This document shows, one piece after another, positions 1-12,089 of a stretch of DNA of 64,000 bases. The notes under the pieces are model-generated. The model did not search any database. It saw only the letters and a program-made list of their open reading frames with translations, and was not told where the DNA came from. Each line of letters opens with the position of its first letter. Position 1 is the first letter of the stretch. This DNA comes from Erigeron canadensis. Lineage: Eukaryota > Streptophyta > Magnoliopsida > Asterales > Asteraceae. The stretch covers positions 6,200,649-6,264,648 of the forward strand of contig NC_057763.1 in the NCBI RefSeq assembly GCF_010389155.1, read 5' to 3'. The position numbers and the translations under genes are program-made.

Positions 1-3000
1 GCAGCGGAAGATATTTGTATGGGATCAGCAGGAGAAGAATAAGAGGAGAAATCAATGGTAATTGAAGGATCAAGAGAAGCTTGATCAGTGGAGCAATTTG
101 GCTGATTTAAGGTTTCAATGATGGGGTCCTCAGCAGACACCATGTCTTCAGTGTAAGCTGAAGCATCATGAAATTCTTCATCAGCAGAGTCATCTACTTG
201 CACATCATCAGCCAGTGATCTAGGTTTGGCTGATGCTGCATGGATTGACCTTAATATAGGCTCAACAGGCTCAATTGTATAGATATGAGCAGCAACTTGC
301 TCAAGCTCAGGGTCTGCTGAACTATCCTCAGTGAGTTGCTGAGCAAGAGGAGGCGAGCGAGAGTATCCACATATGAGTCAGCATCCCCATAGGGGGGTCA
401 CTGAACTCATTGAAGATTTCTTCAGTAGAAGATGGCTGGATATCTTTAAGAGCAGAAGAGCTCTCATCAAAAGTGACATGAATTGATTCATCCACTTTTG
501 AAGACGAGTATTGAATACTCTAAAAGCTTTGCTAATAGAAGAGTATCCAACAAAGTAACCATCATCAGCTTTAGGATCAAATTTCCCTAAATGATCCTTA
601 TTATTCAGAATGAAGACAGGACATCCAAATACATGAAAGTATTTGATTTGAGGTTTCTTTCTTCTTAAAACTTCATATGCAGTTTTGTCATGTCTTTTGA
701 CAATGAGGCATCTATTTTGGGTGTGACAAGCAGTGTTGACTGCTTCAGCCCAAAACCTATTTGGAAGAGAGGACTCACTGAGCATAATGCGTGCTGCCTC
801 TATAAGAGTTCTATTTCTCCTTTCAGCAACACCATTTTGCTCAGGAGTTTAGTGGAAGAGAAGTTTTGTGAGATCCCTTGATCAGCACAAAAGGTTTCAA
901 GAGTGTGGTTTCTAAACTCAGTGCCATGATCGCTTCTGAGTTCTTTGACCCTTATGCTGTTGAGATTTTCCATTTTCTTAATGAATTTGATGATTTCATC
1001 AGCAGTGTCACTCTTAAAATTTAGGAAGATTGTCCAAGTATATCGTGAATATTCATCCACAATTACTAAAGTGTATCTGCTACCCTTTAGACTTTGGACA
1101 TTCACTGGACCAAAAAGGTCCATGTGAAGAAGGTGAAAGCAACTTTTAACAGAGTTGGCTTGTTTAGTTTTAAAAGTAGCTCTATGGCATTTGCCTTTTT
1201 CACAAGCACCACAAAGTCTATCTTTTCGAAAGAGAGAGGAGGAAGACCACGAACAAGGTTCTTTTTGGCCAATGAGTTTATGGTTTTGAAATTCACATGC
1301 GACATACGCTTGTGCCATAACCAATTTAACTCAGATGCTGACTTGGCAAAGAAACAAGTCTCACTATCAGTTTTGATAGGAGTGAAGTCTACAAGATAGA
1401 CATCTCTTTTTCTTGGAGCAACCAAGACGACTTCCTTGTTGATGTTTACTACAGTGCCTTGATGCTTATCAAGGATTACTTTGTAGTCAGCATCACATAG
1501 TTGACTTATGCTGATGAGATTATGCTTTAATCCATTTACATAAGCAACTTTTGAGAATTTTATGAGGCCATTAGAAAGAAGACCATACCCTTCAGTATGG
1601 CCAGTAGAGTTATCACCAAACACTACTGTAGGACCAGGTGCCTCAATATAGTCATCCAGCAGGGATTTTGAGCCTGTCATGTGTTTTGAACAGCCGTTGT
1701 CCAAATACCACACTCCTTACCTAGCGAGCCCTGCATGGATGAAAGAGGATAAGGATTACTTTATTCATCCAAACCTATGTAAGCAGATTTTCTGGAGATA
1801 CTTCAGGGAGGAAGTAGGCTCTACAGAGAGAGCGTCTACCAGAGTGAGGTGATTTCCCACAGTGACGGGATAGGGTTTTCTTCACTTGTGGGCAGAATGC
1901 TGGTTTCATTACTATGAAAGTAAGCAAAGCTGCTCACAAACATCAGGAGCACTGAATTCAACCAGCATTGAGGGTTGCCCCCAAGCATTTGAAACAACTC
2001 TTTGAGAATGAGGAATTTCGATGCGCTGAGCAGCAATGTAGTCAGCAATACTTGAATTTGTGACAGAGGAAGAGTCACTGATAACAGGTCAGTAGAGAGG
2101 TTCTCACTGATTCTGTTAAAGGAGGAAGATGTTTCAGCAGCTGTAGGGATTTTAGGTACACATACAACTGCTGGAGCATCTTTAGGACAAATAAAACATT
2201 CAGAAGCAACATGTCCTCTACTGCTACAGAGATAGCATTTATTTCAGAGGATTGGCCTTGACTTTGAATGAGAAAATCCCTCAGTGAGAGATGAAAGATC
2301 ATTCACTCGCTGAGTGAGTTCATTTATTTGAGAAGATGAGGAAGAGGAAGCCTTGCTCTTTTGCTTAGACTTGGACTTATTCCTTGTCTAAGCTTAGGAG
2401 GGGCATTTGAGGAGCAGGACCAAGTATGGATTCCTCATGATGATTTTGAGGCGGCTGATGTCCTCTTATCAGGGTCCATGCTTGCTTCCCAGCAGGATGA
2501 GAAAGGGTTACCCTGCTGAGGCAGATTCTTACGAATAGGAGTTGTGGATCTGACTTGATGTTTTGGAGAGATCAACCTCATTTGCCTATGAGGTAGATAC
2601 TCCTTGTTGGAGTAGAGGATTGACAGTGCTGGGAGGGCACATGTCCTCTTGGAGGTAACAGACCTTGTTTGCTGATGAGGCAAATATCCTCGCTGAGGAG
2701 TTATAGGCCTTACCTGCTGATGAGGGAAGTGTCCTCGCTGAGGAGTGTCAGATCTATTCTGAGAAGGCTGTCTTCCCCTTTTTGGAGTGACATGCCTTAG
2801 ATTTGATTTGAGGGTAAGGAGAGATACACATCAGCATGTACACCCTTTGTGGGGTGCTTGCTGGTGTCTTTCATCAGCGAACCTGACCCTTCTATTTACT
2901 TGTTCTGACATAGATTTGTATGAGAGGTTCAAGTTGAGAAGATTTAGCACCAGAAGTTTGCTGACCGACATGATGGTCCTGCTGAGGGAACCATAGTCAT

Positions 3001-3716
3001 ATGGAGCAGCAATGGTGCTTCTTTTGAAAGGCTCAGCACCTTTGAAGATAGAGGCTGAGGAGCAATAGGCACATACCCATCACTCGAGATATCTCCTTTG
3101 AAGGTTCTTGGAGGAGAATTTTGAACTCTCCCTTCGTGTGGCAACATGCCAACAATAGGGAGATGGGAGAACATGTTAAAAGTACTGGTAGAAGTACTAG
3201 TACTTTTAGCATTTTTGAGAAGAGGGATCACTAGAATGCTGAAGCTTTAGTGTCCATCTCAGCATGATAGTCATTTTGTCCTTTGACAAAATACCGCTTT
3301 TCATTTCATCTAGTGAGATGGAAGACAACAAGGTGGAGGAATGGATACTTCAGCTTTACATCATCTTTAAAGAGTCAGCAATGGGGGCAGCAGCATTAAA
3401 ATGCCACCAATTACTGCTTGTACTTGAGAGGTACTTGTTCGCTCAAGCATTGATGATGGAATTTAGAAGCCTTTGACCAGAGGTCACAATCTTCTTTAGA
3501 TTAGAAACTTCAGCCTGAGAGATTCATTCTCAAGTTGAAGTTTTTGAGTCATCAACTCATGAGATTGAAGTTCAACATGAACATTCTTCAATTTCATAAG
3601 TTTTTCAGATTTTTCACTCAACTCTACTCCAGCAGAGTTAAGTTTCGATTGAAGTTCAGCACGTAGACTTTCTACGAACTGAAGATCACAAGACAAAGAC
3701 TCAATGATTTTGGTCT
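1..3716 (-). pseudogene. Ty1/copia copy A, partial gag-pol, many single-base indels
   Basis: This is the middle of a copia polyprotein read on the minus strand: the end of gag (right) through CCHC region, protease, integrase and the start of the linker before reverse transcriptase (left). It aligns base for base with copy B at about 6857-10613. Recognisable parts are the protease core LDNGC near 1700, the integrase HHCC motif ([16 protein letters not shown]), and the DDE residues in HMDLFG, RSDHGTEF and (in B) [11 protein letters not shown]. Relative to B it has a few substitutions but dozens of one-base losses, mostly in homopolymers (for example near 372, 497, 848, 1714, 1740 and 1870), so every frame is broken. 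It stops at a run of 100 Ns. I infer an unpolished contig end that duplicates copy B. A real, recently duplicated element is the alternative. Confidence 0.85.
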
Positions 3717-3816
3717 NNNNNNNNNNNNNNNNNNNNNNNNNNNNNNNNNNNNNNNNNNNNNNNNNNNNNNNNNNNNNNNNNNNNNNNNNNNNNNNNNNNN
3801 NNNNNNNNNNNNNNNN
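3717..3816. other. Assembly gap of exactly 100 N
   Basis: One hundred consecutive Ns, the usual placeholder for a scaffold join of unknown size. Sequence on both sides belongs to the same retrotransposon family in the same orientation but at different internal points, so the order across the gap is not proven. Confidence 0.99.
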
Positions 3817-4219
3817 GGTTCAGTGTTGGTCCCATACCCAATGGTTAACAACCATTCTTCCATACTCCAATGGGGACAACTCCACATATGGATGCTCTTC
3901 CGATTGTTTGGGAAGACGAAGAGCATCTCTCAACGATTCTACCGAGATGGAGATAGTATGTTCTCCTTTCAGTACAGTTCCAGTGATGGTGCTACTGGCA
4001 ACCTTGTAATCAATGGACCACAAAAACTCTCTAGAGGGGACACCATTCATGGAGAAGTACCCTTTATTTTGATGGGATCTCTACAGATCCCAGATAGTTA
4101 TTGGCCTTAATGACCAGTTTTGATGCTTGGAAAGATACTTGATTAGAAGGATTATGCCTTCATTATCAAATACCTTAGAGTGAGATAAGAAATGTTTTGT
4201 TGTTTGGTGAAGAAGTCAT
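3817..4219 (-). pseudogene. Extra 3' ORF of copy B, 5' part only
   Basis: Reading from the ATG at 4219, the leader is followed after 14 codons by a frame change. Then comes a conserved block that includes SREFLWSIDYKVASSTIT and SISVESLRDALRL (about 3850-4050). The same block occurs in copy C (REFWWTCDYKVASSTIT) and in element D (CEFWYTARY ... VDSLRDALRL). The rest is cut off by the gap. The function is unknown; the position after pol is where SIRE elements carry an envelope-like gene, but no membrane or envelope hallmark is visible here. Confidence 0.75.
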
Positions 4220-4365
4220 TTTTTTTTTATGAAAGTGATGAAAGATTAGAGTGAATGAATATTACAAGGAAATGAGAAAGATTTGAGAGAATATGAAGAG
4301 TTTAGAGGATGTGAAAGATATTAGAAAGAAATGAACGTAAGAGAGAGTGAAATGGAAGAGATTTG

Positions 4366-4440
4366 CATATATATGGCATGGATATGGGTCCCATAACTGT
4401 AAAAGTGAGTTGTAGTGGGTACTCTCTTTCATACGTGGCA
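4366..4440 (-). promoter_or_regulatory. Putative internal promoter of copy B 3' ORF
   Basis: On the minus strand a TATATAT box (4374-4368) lies 155 bp before the ATG at 4219, followed by a pyrimidine-rich leader. About 60 bp upstream of it is GCCACGTA, a G-box/ABRE-like core. Copy C has the same block in the same place. The promoter role is inferred. Confidence 0.5.
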
Positions 4441-4766
4441 AAAAAAAAATATTTTGAAGTAAAAGGACACTGTACCTATATACGTATGAGAGATGTATGA
4501 TGTGACCAGAGGAACCACGATTTCAACTGCACTCGAGTTCATACGGCGTATACAGTGTACAAGTAGCCCATTTGGGAGTAAATCGAGGTAACGTTTGGGA
4601 TATATATAATATAATATTAACAAAAAACGTAGTGGAATACACTCGGATATCTTGAGGTATCCACTGAAGAGGTGTATAGTTTTAAAAAAGGAAATATGGT
4701 ACCAATTTTATCAGTACAAAAAAATGGATGTGATGAGATTTAAACAATTTTTGGCAAATTGTCAGC

Positions 4767-5030
4767 CATAAAAGGATTTTAGATGTCTTTACCAGCAGCC
4801 GTTTGCTGCTGGACTAGATAGGGACTTTCAGCACACCTATTACTTTGTTATGCTTTTTCCCAAAGCATCAGGGATCAACGGATTTTAGACGTCTTTACCA
4901 GCAGCCGTTTGCTGCTGGACTAGATAGGGACTTTCAGCACCCTATTACTTTTGTTATGCTTTTTCCAAAGCATCAGGGATCAACGGATTTTAGACGTCTT
5001 TACCAGCAGCCGTTTGCTGCTGGACTAGAT
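4767..5030 (-). repeat. Tandem 105-106-bp repeat with perfect hairpins, 3 units
   Basis: Three units each hold the 21-base inverted repeat CCAGCAGC-CGTTT-GCTGCTGG, at 4792-4812, 4898-4918 and 5003-5023. Between them lies a second inverted repeat, TGCTTT/AAAGCA. The array sits between the pol stop and the 3' ORF promoter. Copy C has two units in the same place. Confidence 0.9.
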
Positions 5031-5142
5031 GAAACTTTTGGCTTTCCATTGCCTTTATTTTGCTTTTCCTAAAGCAACAGGGATCAGCGAGTAGAAGGAA
5101 GAGCTCGCTGATAACTTTGACTTAAGAAGTCGCTGCTCATTT

Positions 5143-8100
5143 TCATAAAGGAATATGGGCAGCAAAACATGAGTGATCATGTGGATTAGTAAAATCACCA
5201 TTTACATACCCAACCTGCTGACGAGATCTTGAATCTTTTTCATCTAGAGGTTTAGTGAAGATGTCAGCAAGTTGGTCATCAGTGGGGATAAAGTAAATTT
5301 CAACATCCCCTTTCATGACATGATCACGAATGAAGTGATACCTAATGTCAATATGTTTAGTTTTGGAATGCTGAACAGGATTATGTGTGATAGCAATAGC
5401 ACTTGTGTTATCACACATAATGGGGATTTTAGAAAAATTTAGGTCATAGTCAGCAAGTTGGTTTTCATCCAAAGGACTTGTGCACAACAACTTGCTGCAG
5501 ACACATACTCTGCTTCAGCAGTGGAGATGGAAACTGTATGCTGTTTCTTACTAGACCAACTAGTCAGCCTTCCCCCCAACAGTTGACATCCACCACTGGT
5601 ACTTTTCCTATCTAACATGCAACCAACATAGTCAGAGTCAGAGTATGCAACTAAGTCAAAGGAAGAATCCTTGGGATACCAGAGACCTAAGGAAGAGGTC
5701 CCTTTGAGATACTTCAAGATACGTTTGACAGCGTGAAGATGAGACTCCCTTGGGGATGCTTGATACCTTGCACAAAGGCAAGTAGCAAACATAATGTCGG
5801 GACGACTCGCTGTGAGATACATTAGAGAGCCAATCATTCCACGATAGAATGTGGGATTCACATGCTTACCATCAGGGTTAGCATGGAGATTGTTAGGAGG
5901 AGACATGGGAGTAGACTTAGTAGTAATATTAGACATATCAAACTTGGCCAGCATGTCTCGTATATATTTTTCTTGGTTTATAAAGATGCCATCAGTGAGC
6001 TGGCGAATTTGTAAACCAAGGAAGAAGGTTAGCTCACCCATCATGCTCATTTCAAAATGAGAGGACATTAGTGAGCTACATTTGTTGCAAAGTTTCTTAC
6101 TGGAGGATCCAAATATGATGTCATCGACATATATCTGTACATAGAGAACATGAACACCCTTTCTATAGATAAAAAGGGTGGAGTCTATAGATCCTCGCTG
6201 AAACTCATGAGAAAGAAGAAATTCAGAGAGAGTGTCATACCAAGCTCTAGAGCTTGTTTAAGACCATACAATGCTTTGTAAAGACGATAGACGTGGTTTG
6301 GCTTGGTTAGATCTTCAAAACCAGGTGGCTGCTCCACATAAACTTCTTCTTCGAGTTTTCCATTTAGGAAGGCACTCTTGACATCCATTTGATATACTGT
6401 GAAGTTTCGATAAGCAGCATGTGCCAGGAATAAGCGTATTGCTTCGAGTCTAGCCACTGGTGCAAAGGTTTCGTCATAGTCGACTCCTTCTTCTTGAAGG
6501 TACCCTTGAGCTACTAACCTAGCCTTGTTGCGAATAACAACACCATCTTCATCCATTTTATTCCTATAAACCCACTTAGTTCCAATGGGTTCTTTGCCAG
6601 GAGGAAGAGGAACTAAGAACCAGACATGTTGTCGTTGGATTGAGTTAGTTCTTCTTGCATGGCTGCAACCCAAGATGGGTCAACCATGGCTTCTCCAATA
6701 TTCTTAGGAGTTATCATTGACAAGAAATTAACATACAGACATGTGTTTCTAGTTGCTGATCTAGTCACAATGCCCTGCTGAGGATCACCAATAATCTGGT
6801 GAGCAGGATGACTAGAAGTCCATTTAAGTGATGGAACACTTGATGAACCTAGAGGGGCAGCGGAAGATATTTGTATGGGATCAGCAGGAGAAGAATAAGA
6901 GGAGAAATCAATGGTAATTGAAGGATCAAGAGAAGCTTGATCAGTGGAGCAATTTGGCTGATTTAAGGTTTCAATGATGGGGTCCTCAGCAGACACCATG
7001 TCTTCAGTGTAAGCTGAAGCATCATGAAATTCTTCATCAGCAGAGTCATCTACTTTCACATCATCAGCCAGTGATCTAGGTTTGGCTGATGCTGCATGGA
7101 TTGACCTTAATATAGGCTCAACAGGCTCAATTGTATAGATATGAGCAGCAACTTGCTCAAGCTCAGGGTCTGCTGAACTATCCTCAGTGAGTTGCTGAGC
7201 AAGAGGAGGCGAGCGAGGAGTATCCACATATGAGTCAGCATCCCCCATAGGGGGGTCACTGAACTCATTGAAGATTTCTTCAGTAGAAGATGGCTGGATA
7301 TCTTTAAGAGCAGAAGAGCTCTCATCAAAAGTGACATGAATTGATTCATCCACTTTTTGAAGACGAGTATTGAATACTCTAAAAGCTTTGCTAATAGAAG
7401 AGTATCCAACAAAGTAACCATCATCAGCTTTAGGATCAAATTTCCCTAAATGATCCTTATTATTCAGAATGAAGACAGGACATCCAAATACATGAAAGTA
7501 TTTGATTTGAGGTTTCTTTCTTCTTAAAACTTCATATGCAGTTTTGTCATGTCTTTTGACAATGAGGCATCTATTTTGGGTGTGACAAGCAGTGTTGACT
7601 GCTTCAGCCCAAAACCTATTTGGAAGAGAGGACTCACTGAGCATAATGCGTGCTGCCTCTATAAGAGTTCTATTTCTCCTTTCAGCAACACCATTTTGCT
7701 CAGGAGTTTTAGTGGAAGAGAAGTTTTGTGAGATCCCTTGATCAGCACAAAAGGTTTCAAGAGTGTGGTTTCTAAACTCAGTGCCATGATCGCTTCTGAG
7801 TTCTTTGACCCTTATGCTGTTGAGATTTTCCATTTTCTTAATGAATTTGATGATTTCATCAGCAGTGTCACTCTTAAAATTTAGGAAGATTGTCCAAGTA
7901 TATCGTGAATATTCATCCACAATTACTAAAGTGTATCTGCTACCCTTTAGACTTTGGACATTCACTGGACCAAAAAGGTCCATGTGAAGAAGGTGAAAGC
8001 AACTTTTAACAGAGTTGGCTTGTTTAGTTTTAAAAGTAGCTCTATGGCATTTGCCTTTTTCACAAGCACCACAAAGTCTATCTTTTTCGAAGAGAGAGGA

Positions 8101-8630
8101 GGAAGACCACGAACAAGGTTCTTTTTGGCCAATGAGTTTATGGTTTTGAAATTCACATGCGACATACGCTTGTGCCATAACCAATTTAACTCAGATGCTG
8201 ACTTGGCAAAGAAACAAGTCTCACTATCAGTTTTGATAGGAGTGAAGTCTACAAGATAGACATCTCTTTTTCTTGGAGCAACCAAGACGACTTCCTTGTT
8301 GATGTTTACTACAGTGCCTTGATGCTTATCAAGGATTACTTTGTAGTCAACATCACATAGTTGACTTATGCTGATGAGATTATGCTTTAATCCATTTACA
8401 TAAGCAACTTTTGAGAATTTTATGAGGCCATTAGAAAGAAGACCATACCCTTCAGTATGGCCAGTAGAGTTATCACCAAACACTACTGTAGGACCAGGTG
8501 CCTCAATATAGTCATCCAGCAGGGATTTTGAGCCTGTCATGTGTTTTGAACAGCCGTTGTCCAAATACCACACTCCTTTACCTAGCGAGCCCTGCATGGA
8601 TGAAAAGAGGATAAGGATTACTTTATTCAT
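5143..8630 (-). pseudogene. pol of copy B (protease, integrase, RT, RNase H), frameshifted
   Basis: Reading from 8630, the protease core is LDNGC, and further in are the GAG-pre-integrase/HHCC region ([16 protein letters not shown]), the integrase core with D, D and E in HMDLFG, RSDHGTEF and [11 protein letters not shown], and a chromoprotein-like linker. After these come the RT ([25 protein letters not shown], then MSSHFEM onward) and RNase H with [18 protein letters not shown] and [11 protein letters not shown]. The polyprotein would be cut by its own protease and would copy and insert the element. Frames break near 8090, 6635, 6245, 5470 and 5240, each by about one base, several in homopolymers. 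The RNase H catalytic Asp is retained, unlike in copy C. Domain identity is certain; whether the shifts are real is not. Confidence 0.9.
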
Positions 8631-11600
8631 CCAAACCTATGTAAGCAGGATTTTCTGGAGATACTTCAGGGGAGGAAGTAGGCTCTACAGAGAGAGCGTC
8701 TACCAGAGTGAGGTGATTTCCCACAGTGACTGGGATAGGGTTTTCTTCACTTGTGGGCAGAATGCTGGTTTCATTACTATGAAAGTAAGCAAAGCTGCTC
8801 ACAACATCAGGAGCACTGAATTCAACCAGCATTGAGGGTTGCCCCCAAGAATTTGAAACAACTCTTTGAGAATGAGGAATTTCGATGCGCTGAGCAGCAA
8901 TGTAGTCAGCAATACTTGAATTTGTGACAGAGGAAGAGTCACTGATAACAGGTTCAGTAGAGAGGTTCTCACTGATTCTGTTAAAGGAGGAAGATGTTTC
9001 AGCAGCTGTAGGGATTTTAGGTACACATACAACTGCTGGAGCATCTTTAGGACAAAATAAAATGCATTCAGAAGCAACATGTCCTCTACTGCTACAGAGA
9101 TAGCATTTATTTTCAGAGGATTGGCCTTGACTTTGAATGAGAAAATCCCTCAGTTGAGATGAAAGATCATTCACTCGCTGAGTGAGTTCATTTATTTGAG
9201 AAGATGAGGAAGAGGAAGCCTTGCTCTTTTGCTTAGACTTGGACTTATTCCTTTGTCTAAGCTTAGGAGGGGGCATTTGAGGAGCAGGGCCAAGTATGGA
9301 TTCCTCATGATGATTTTAAGGCGGCTGATGTCCTCTTATCAGGGTCCATGCTTGCTTCCCAGCAGGATGAGAAAAGGAGTTACCCTGCTGAGGTAGATTC
9401 TTACAAATAGGAGTTGTGGATCTGACTTGATGTTTTGGAGAGATCAACCTCATTTGCTTATGAGATAGATACTCCTTGTTGGAAGTAGAGGATTGACAGT
9501 GCTGGGAGGGCACATGTCCTCTTTGAGGAGTAACAGACCTTGTTTGCTGATGAGGCAAATATCCTCGCTGAGGAGTTATAGGCCTTACCTGCTGATGAGG
9601 GAAGTGTCCTCGCTGAGGAGTGTCAGATCTATTCTGAGAAGGCTGTCTTCCCCTTTTTGGAGTGACATGCCTTAAATTTGATTTTGAGGGTAAGGAATGA
9701 GATACAACATCAGCATGTACACCCTTTGTGGAAGGTGCTTGCTGGTGTCTTTCATCAGCGAACCTAACCCTTCTATTTACTTGTTCTAACATAGAATTTG
9801 TATGAGAAGGTTCAAGTTAAGAAGATTTAGCACCAGAAGTTTGCTGACCGACATGATGGTCCTGCTGAGGGAAACCATAGTCATATGGAGCTAACAATGG
9901 TGCTTCTTTTGAAAGGCTCAGCACCTTTTGAAGATAGAGGCTGAGGAGCAATAGGCACATACCCATCACTCGAGATATCTCCTTTGAAGGTTCTTGGAGG
10001 AGAATTTTGAACTCTCCCTTCGTGTGGCGACATGCCAACAATAGGGAGATGGGAGAACATGTTAAAAGTACTGGTAGAAGTACTAGTACTTTTAGCATTT
10101 TGAGAAGAGGGATCACTAGAAGATGCTGAAGCTTTAGTGTCCATCTCAGCATGATAGTCATTTTGTCCTTTGACAAAATACCGATTTTTCATTTCATCTA
10201 GTGAGATGGAAGACAAACAAGGTGGAGGAATGGATACTTCAGGCTTTACATCATCTTTAAAGGAGTCAGCAATGGAGGCAGCAGCATTAAAATTGCCACC
10301 AATTACTGCTTGTACTTGAGCAGGTACTTGTTCGCTCAAGCATTGATGATGGAATTTAGAAGCCTTTGACCAAGAGGTCACAATCTTCTTTAGATTAGAA
10401 ACTTCAGCCTTGAGAGATTCATTCTCAAGTTGAAGTTTTTGAGTCATCAACTCATGAGATTGAAGTTCAACATGAATATTCTTCAATTTCATAAGTTTTT
10501 CAGATTTTTCACTCAACTCTACTCCAGCAGAGTTAAGTTTCGATTGAAGTTCAGCACGTAGACTTTCTACGAACTGAAGATCACAAGACAAAGACACAAT
10601 GATTTTGGTCTTGTCTTGATTTGAAGAAGAGAGAAGAGAGTATACCTTTTTAACAGTGACGTTCACCCACTGACTAGAGGAGACTTGATCCTTGGTCAGA
10701 GCATCACTGTCAGCAAGTGCCATAAGGCACATAGCATCAACATAATCGTCATCAGAATCATCTGAGTCAGCCCAATCATGTTCTGCAGCAATCAGTCCTT
10801 TTGTTGGAACTTTATCCTCTGTTTCAGCAACCTTGGCCTTCAGCTGATAATATTTGTTCCTATATTCATCAGCAGATTTGGGAGGATTAGTTTTGGAGAC
10901 AGCAGGATTGGGTAAGGAGACTCTACACTCCTTCTGATAGTGGCCTTTCCTGCCACACCTCCAGCATTCTTCTTGTGATTTGTCAACAGGAGATTTAAGG
11001 GGAGTAATCGTTTTTTGATTATTCCACCTTTTAGAGTATTTTCTCCCAGCAACCAGGGCAAAGCCCATGAAGTCATTAAACATTTCTTGTTTTTCTTCAT
11101 CATCCAGCTCATTAATGAGAGTCTGAATTGAAGCTGGAAGATTAGAGGTACTGGCACCATTATAGAGATCGATGGGCTCAATAGAGACAAGAGCGACAGG
11201 GTCAGAAATAGGATGAGAAGAGATGCTGACAGAAGAAGAGGAAGAGCCAGCATGCCTATTGGCATCAGCAGAAGCTCGAATATTTTGAGCCAATGCTCTT
11301 TCTTCGAATTGAAGAGTGCCAAAAAGTTCTTCAAGATCAAAGTCTTGGATTTTCTTCGTTGTACGAAGAGTTTGTCTTAAGTTTTGCCACTTAAGAGGAA
11401 AAGAGTCAATGAATTTGTGACATACCTCAAAGTTATCATGGGTAATGCCAACATTTGTCATGTCATTGAGCAACCCTTTAAAGCGAGTGTAGGTGCTCTC
11501 AAGACTTTCATCGGGGAAGGAGAAGAAATTTTCATAAGCTCTTTTTAAATCAATTTTCTTGATTTTAATGAGATCAGCAGAGCCTTCATAGGTGCTGACA

Positions 11601-11977
11601 AGTCTATCCCATACTTCCTTTGAAGAGGGATACTTGATGACCAGTTTCATGATTTCAGTAGGAAGAGTAACTATAATCATGTCTTTAAGCCTGGCATCAA
11701 GATTTACCAGCTTTCTTTCTTCATCTGTCCATTGGACCTCTGGTTTAACCAGGTCAGTGACTATTTCAGGAGCTTCAGGTGTAGCTCCTGGAGTTCTTTG
11801 GACATACATCGGTACGTATGGTCCCTCAGTTAATATGGTCATTAAATAGGGCTCCACACCAGCGATGTGAAGAAGCATTCTCTCCTTTCAAGACCCAAAA
11901 TCTTTGGGCTCGAACTTAGGAAGTGTCGACACGTAACCAAAGTCACGTGTGTTCACAAGGCTGGGAACAGAAGACAT
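8623..11977 (-). pseudogene. gag of copy B, long form with two distant CCHC knuckles
   Basis: The ATG at 11977 is chosen because copy C starts at the same MSSVPSLVNTRDFGYVST. Codon 30 is a TGA at 11890 where copy C has TGG (Trp), so the start is separated from the long open part (11878-9881). The product would be the capsid/nucleocapsid polyprotein: capsid-like N-terminus, a first zinc knuckle CWRCGRKGHYQKEC, a predicted coiled coil (ESLRAELQSKLN ... EKSEKLMKLKN), a Ser/Thr-rich stretch, Pro/Gln/Arg repeats of the form TPQRGHxPxQQ (about 9480-9680), and a second knuckle CYLCSSRGHVASEC. A frameshift lies near 9890, and Gln becomes TAA at 9318-9316 where copy A keeps CAA. Gag and pol are in different frames here. 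Confidence 0.88.
9480..9690 (-). repeat. Peptide repeat TPQRGHxPxQQ in gag
   Basis: Four to five consecutive copies, about 17 codons each, of a basic Pro/Gln motif (VTPKRGRQPSQ, DTPQRGHFPHQQ, ITPQRGYLPHQQ, VTPQRGHVPSQ). Copy C has the same array at 20120-20270 with changed copies. The charge suggests nucleic-acid binding; that is inference. Confidence 0.8.
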
Positions 11978-12073
11978 GATTCTTGCTGGAAAGAAATTTA
12001 AGAGGGATTACAGAAAATTTTAAATATAAACAAAAGAAGGCAAACGGATCTTGTTCCAATGATTTAGGAACGA

Positions 12074-12087
12074 TGGCTCTGATACCA
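12074..12087 (-). other. Primer-binding site of copy B (initiator Met tRNA type)
   Basis: The minus strand reads TGGTATCAGAGCCA two bases inside the LTR end. This is complementary to the 3' end of plant initiator methionine tRNA, the usual primer of Ty1/copia reverse transcription. Copy C has the identical site. Confidence 0.95.
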
Positions 12088-12089
12088 CA

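Noticed and set aside
4845..5072. Open frame with an internal peptide repeat (FPKHQGSTDFRRLYQQPFAAGLD twice)
   Set aside because: It is the translated hairpin array on the strand opposite to the element's genes. The peptide repeat is only the DNA repeat read through, and copy C has no such frame.
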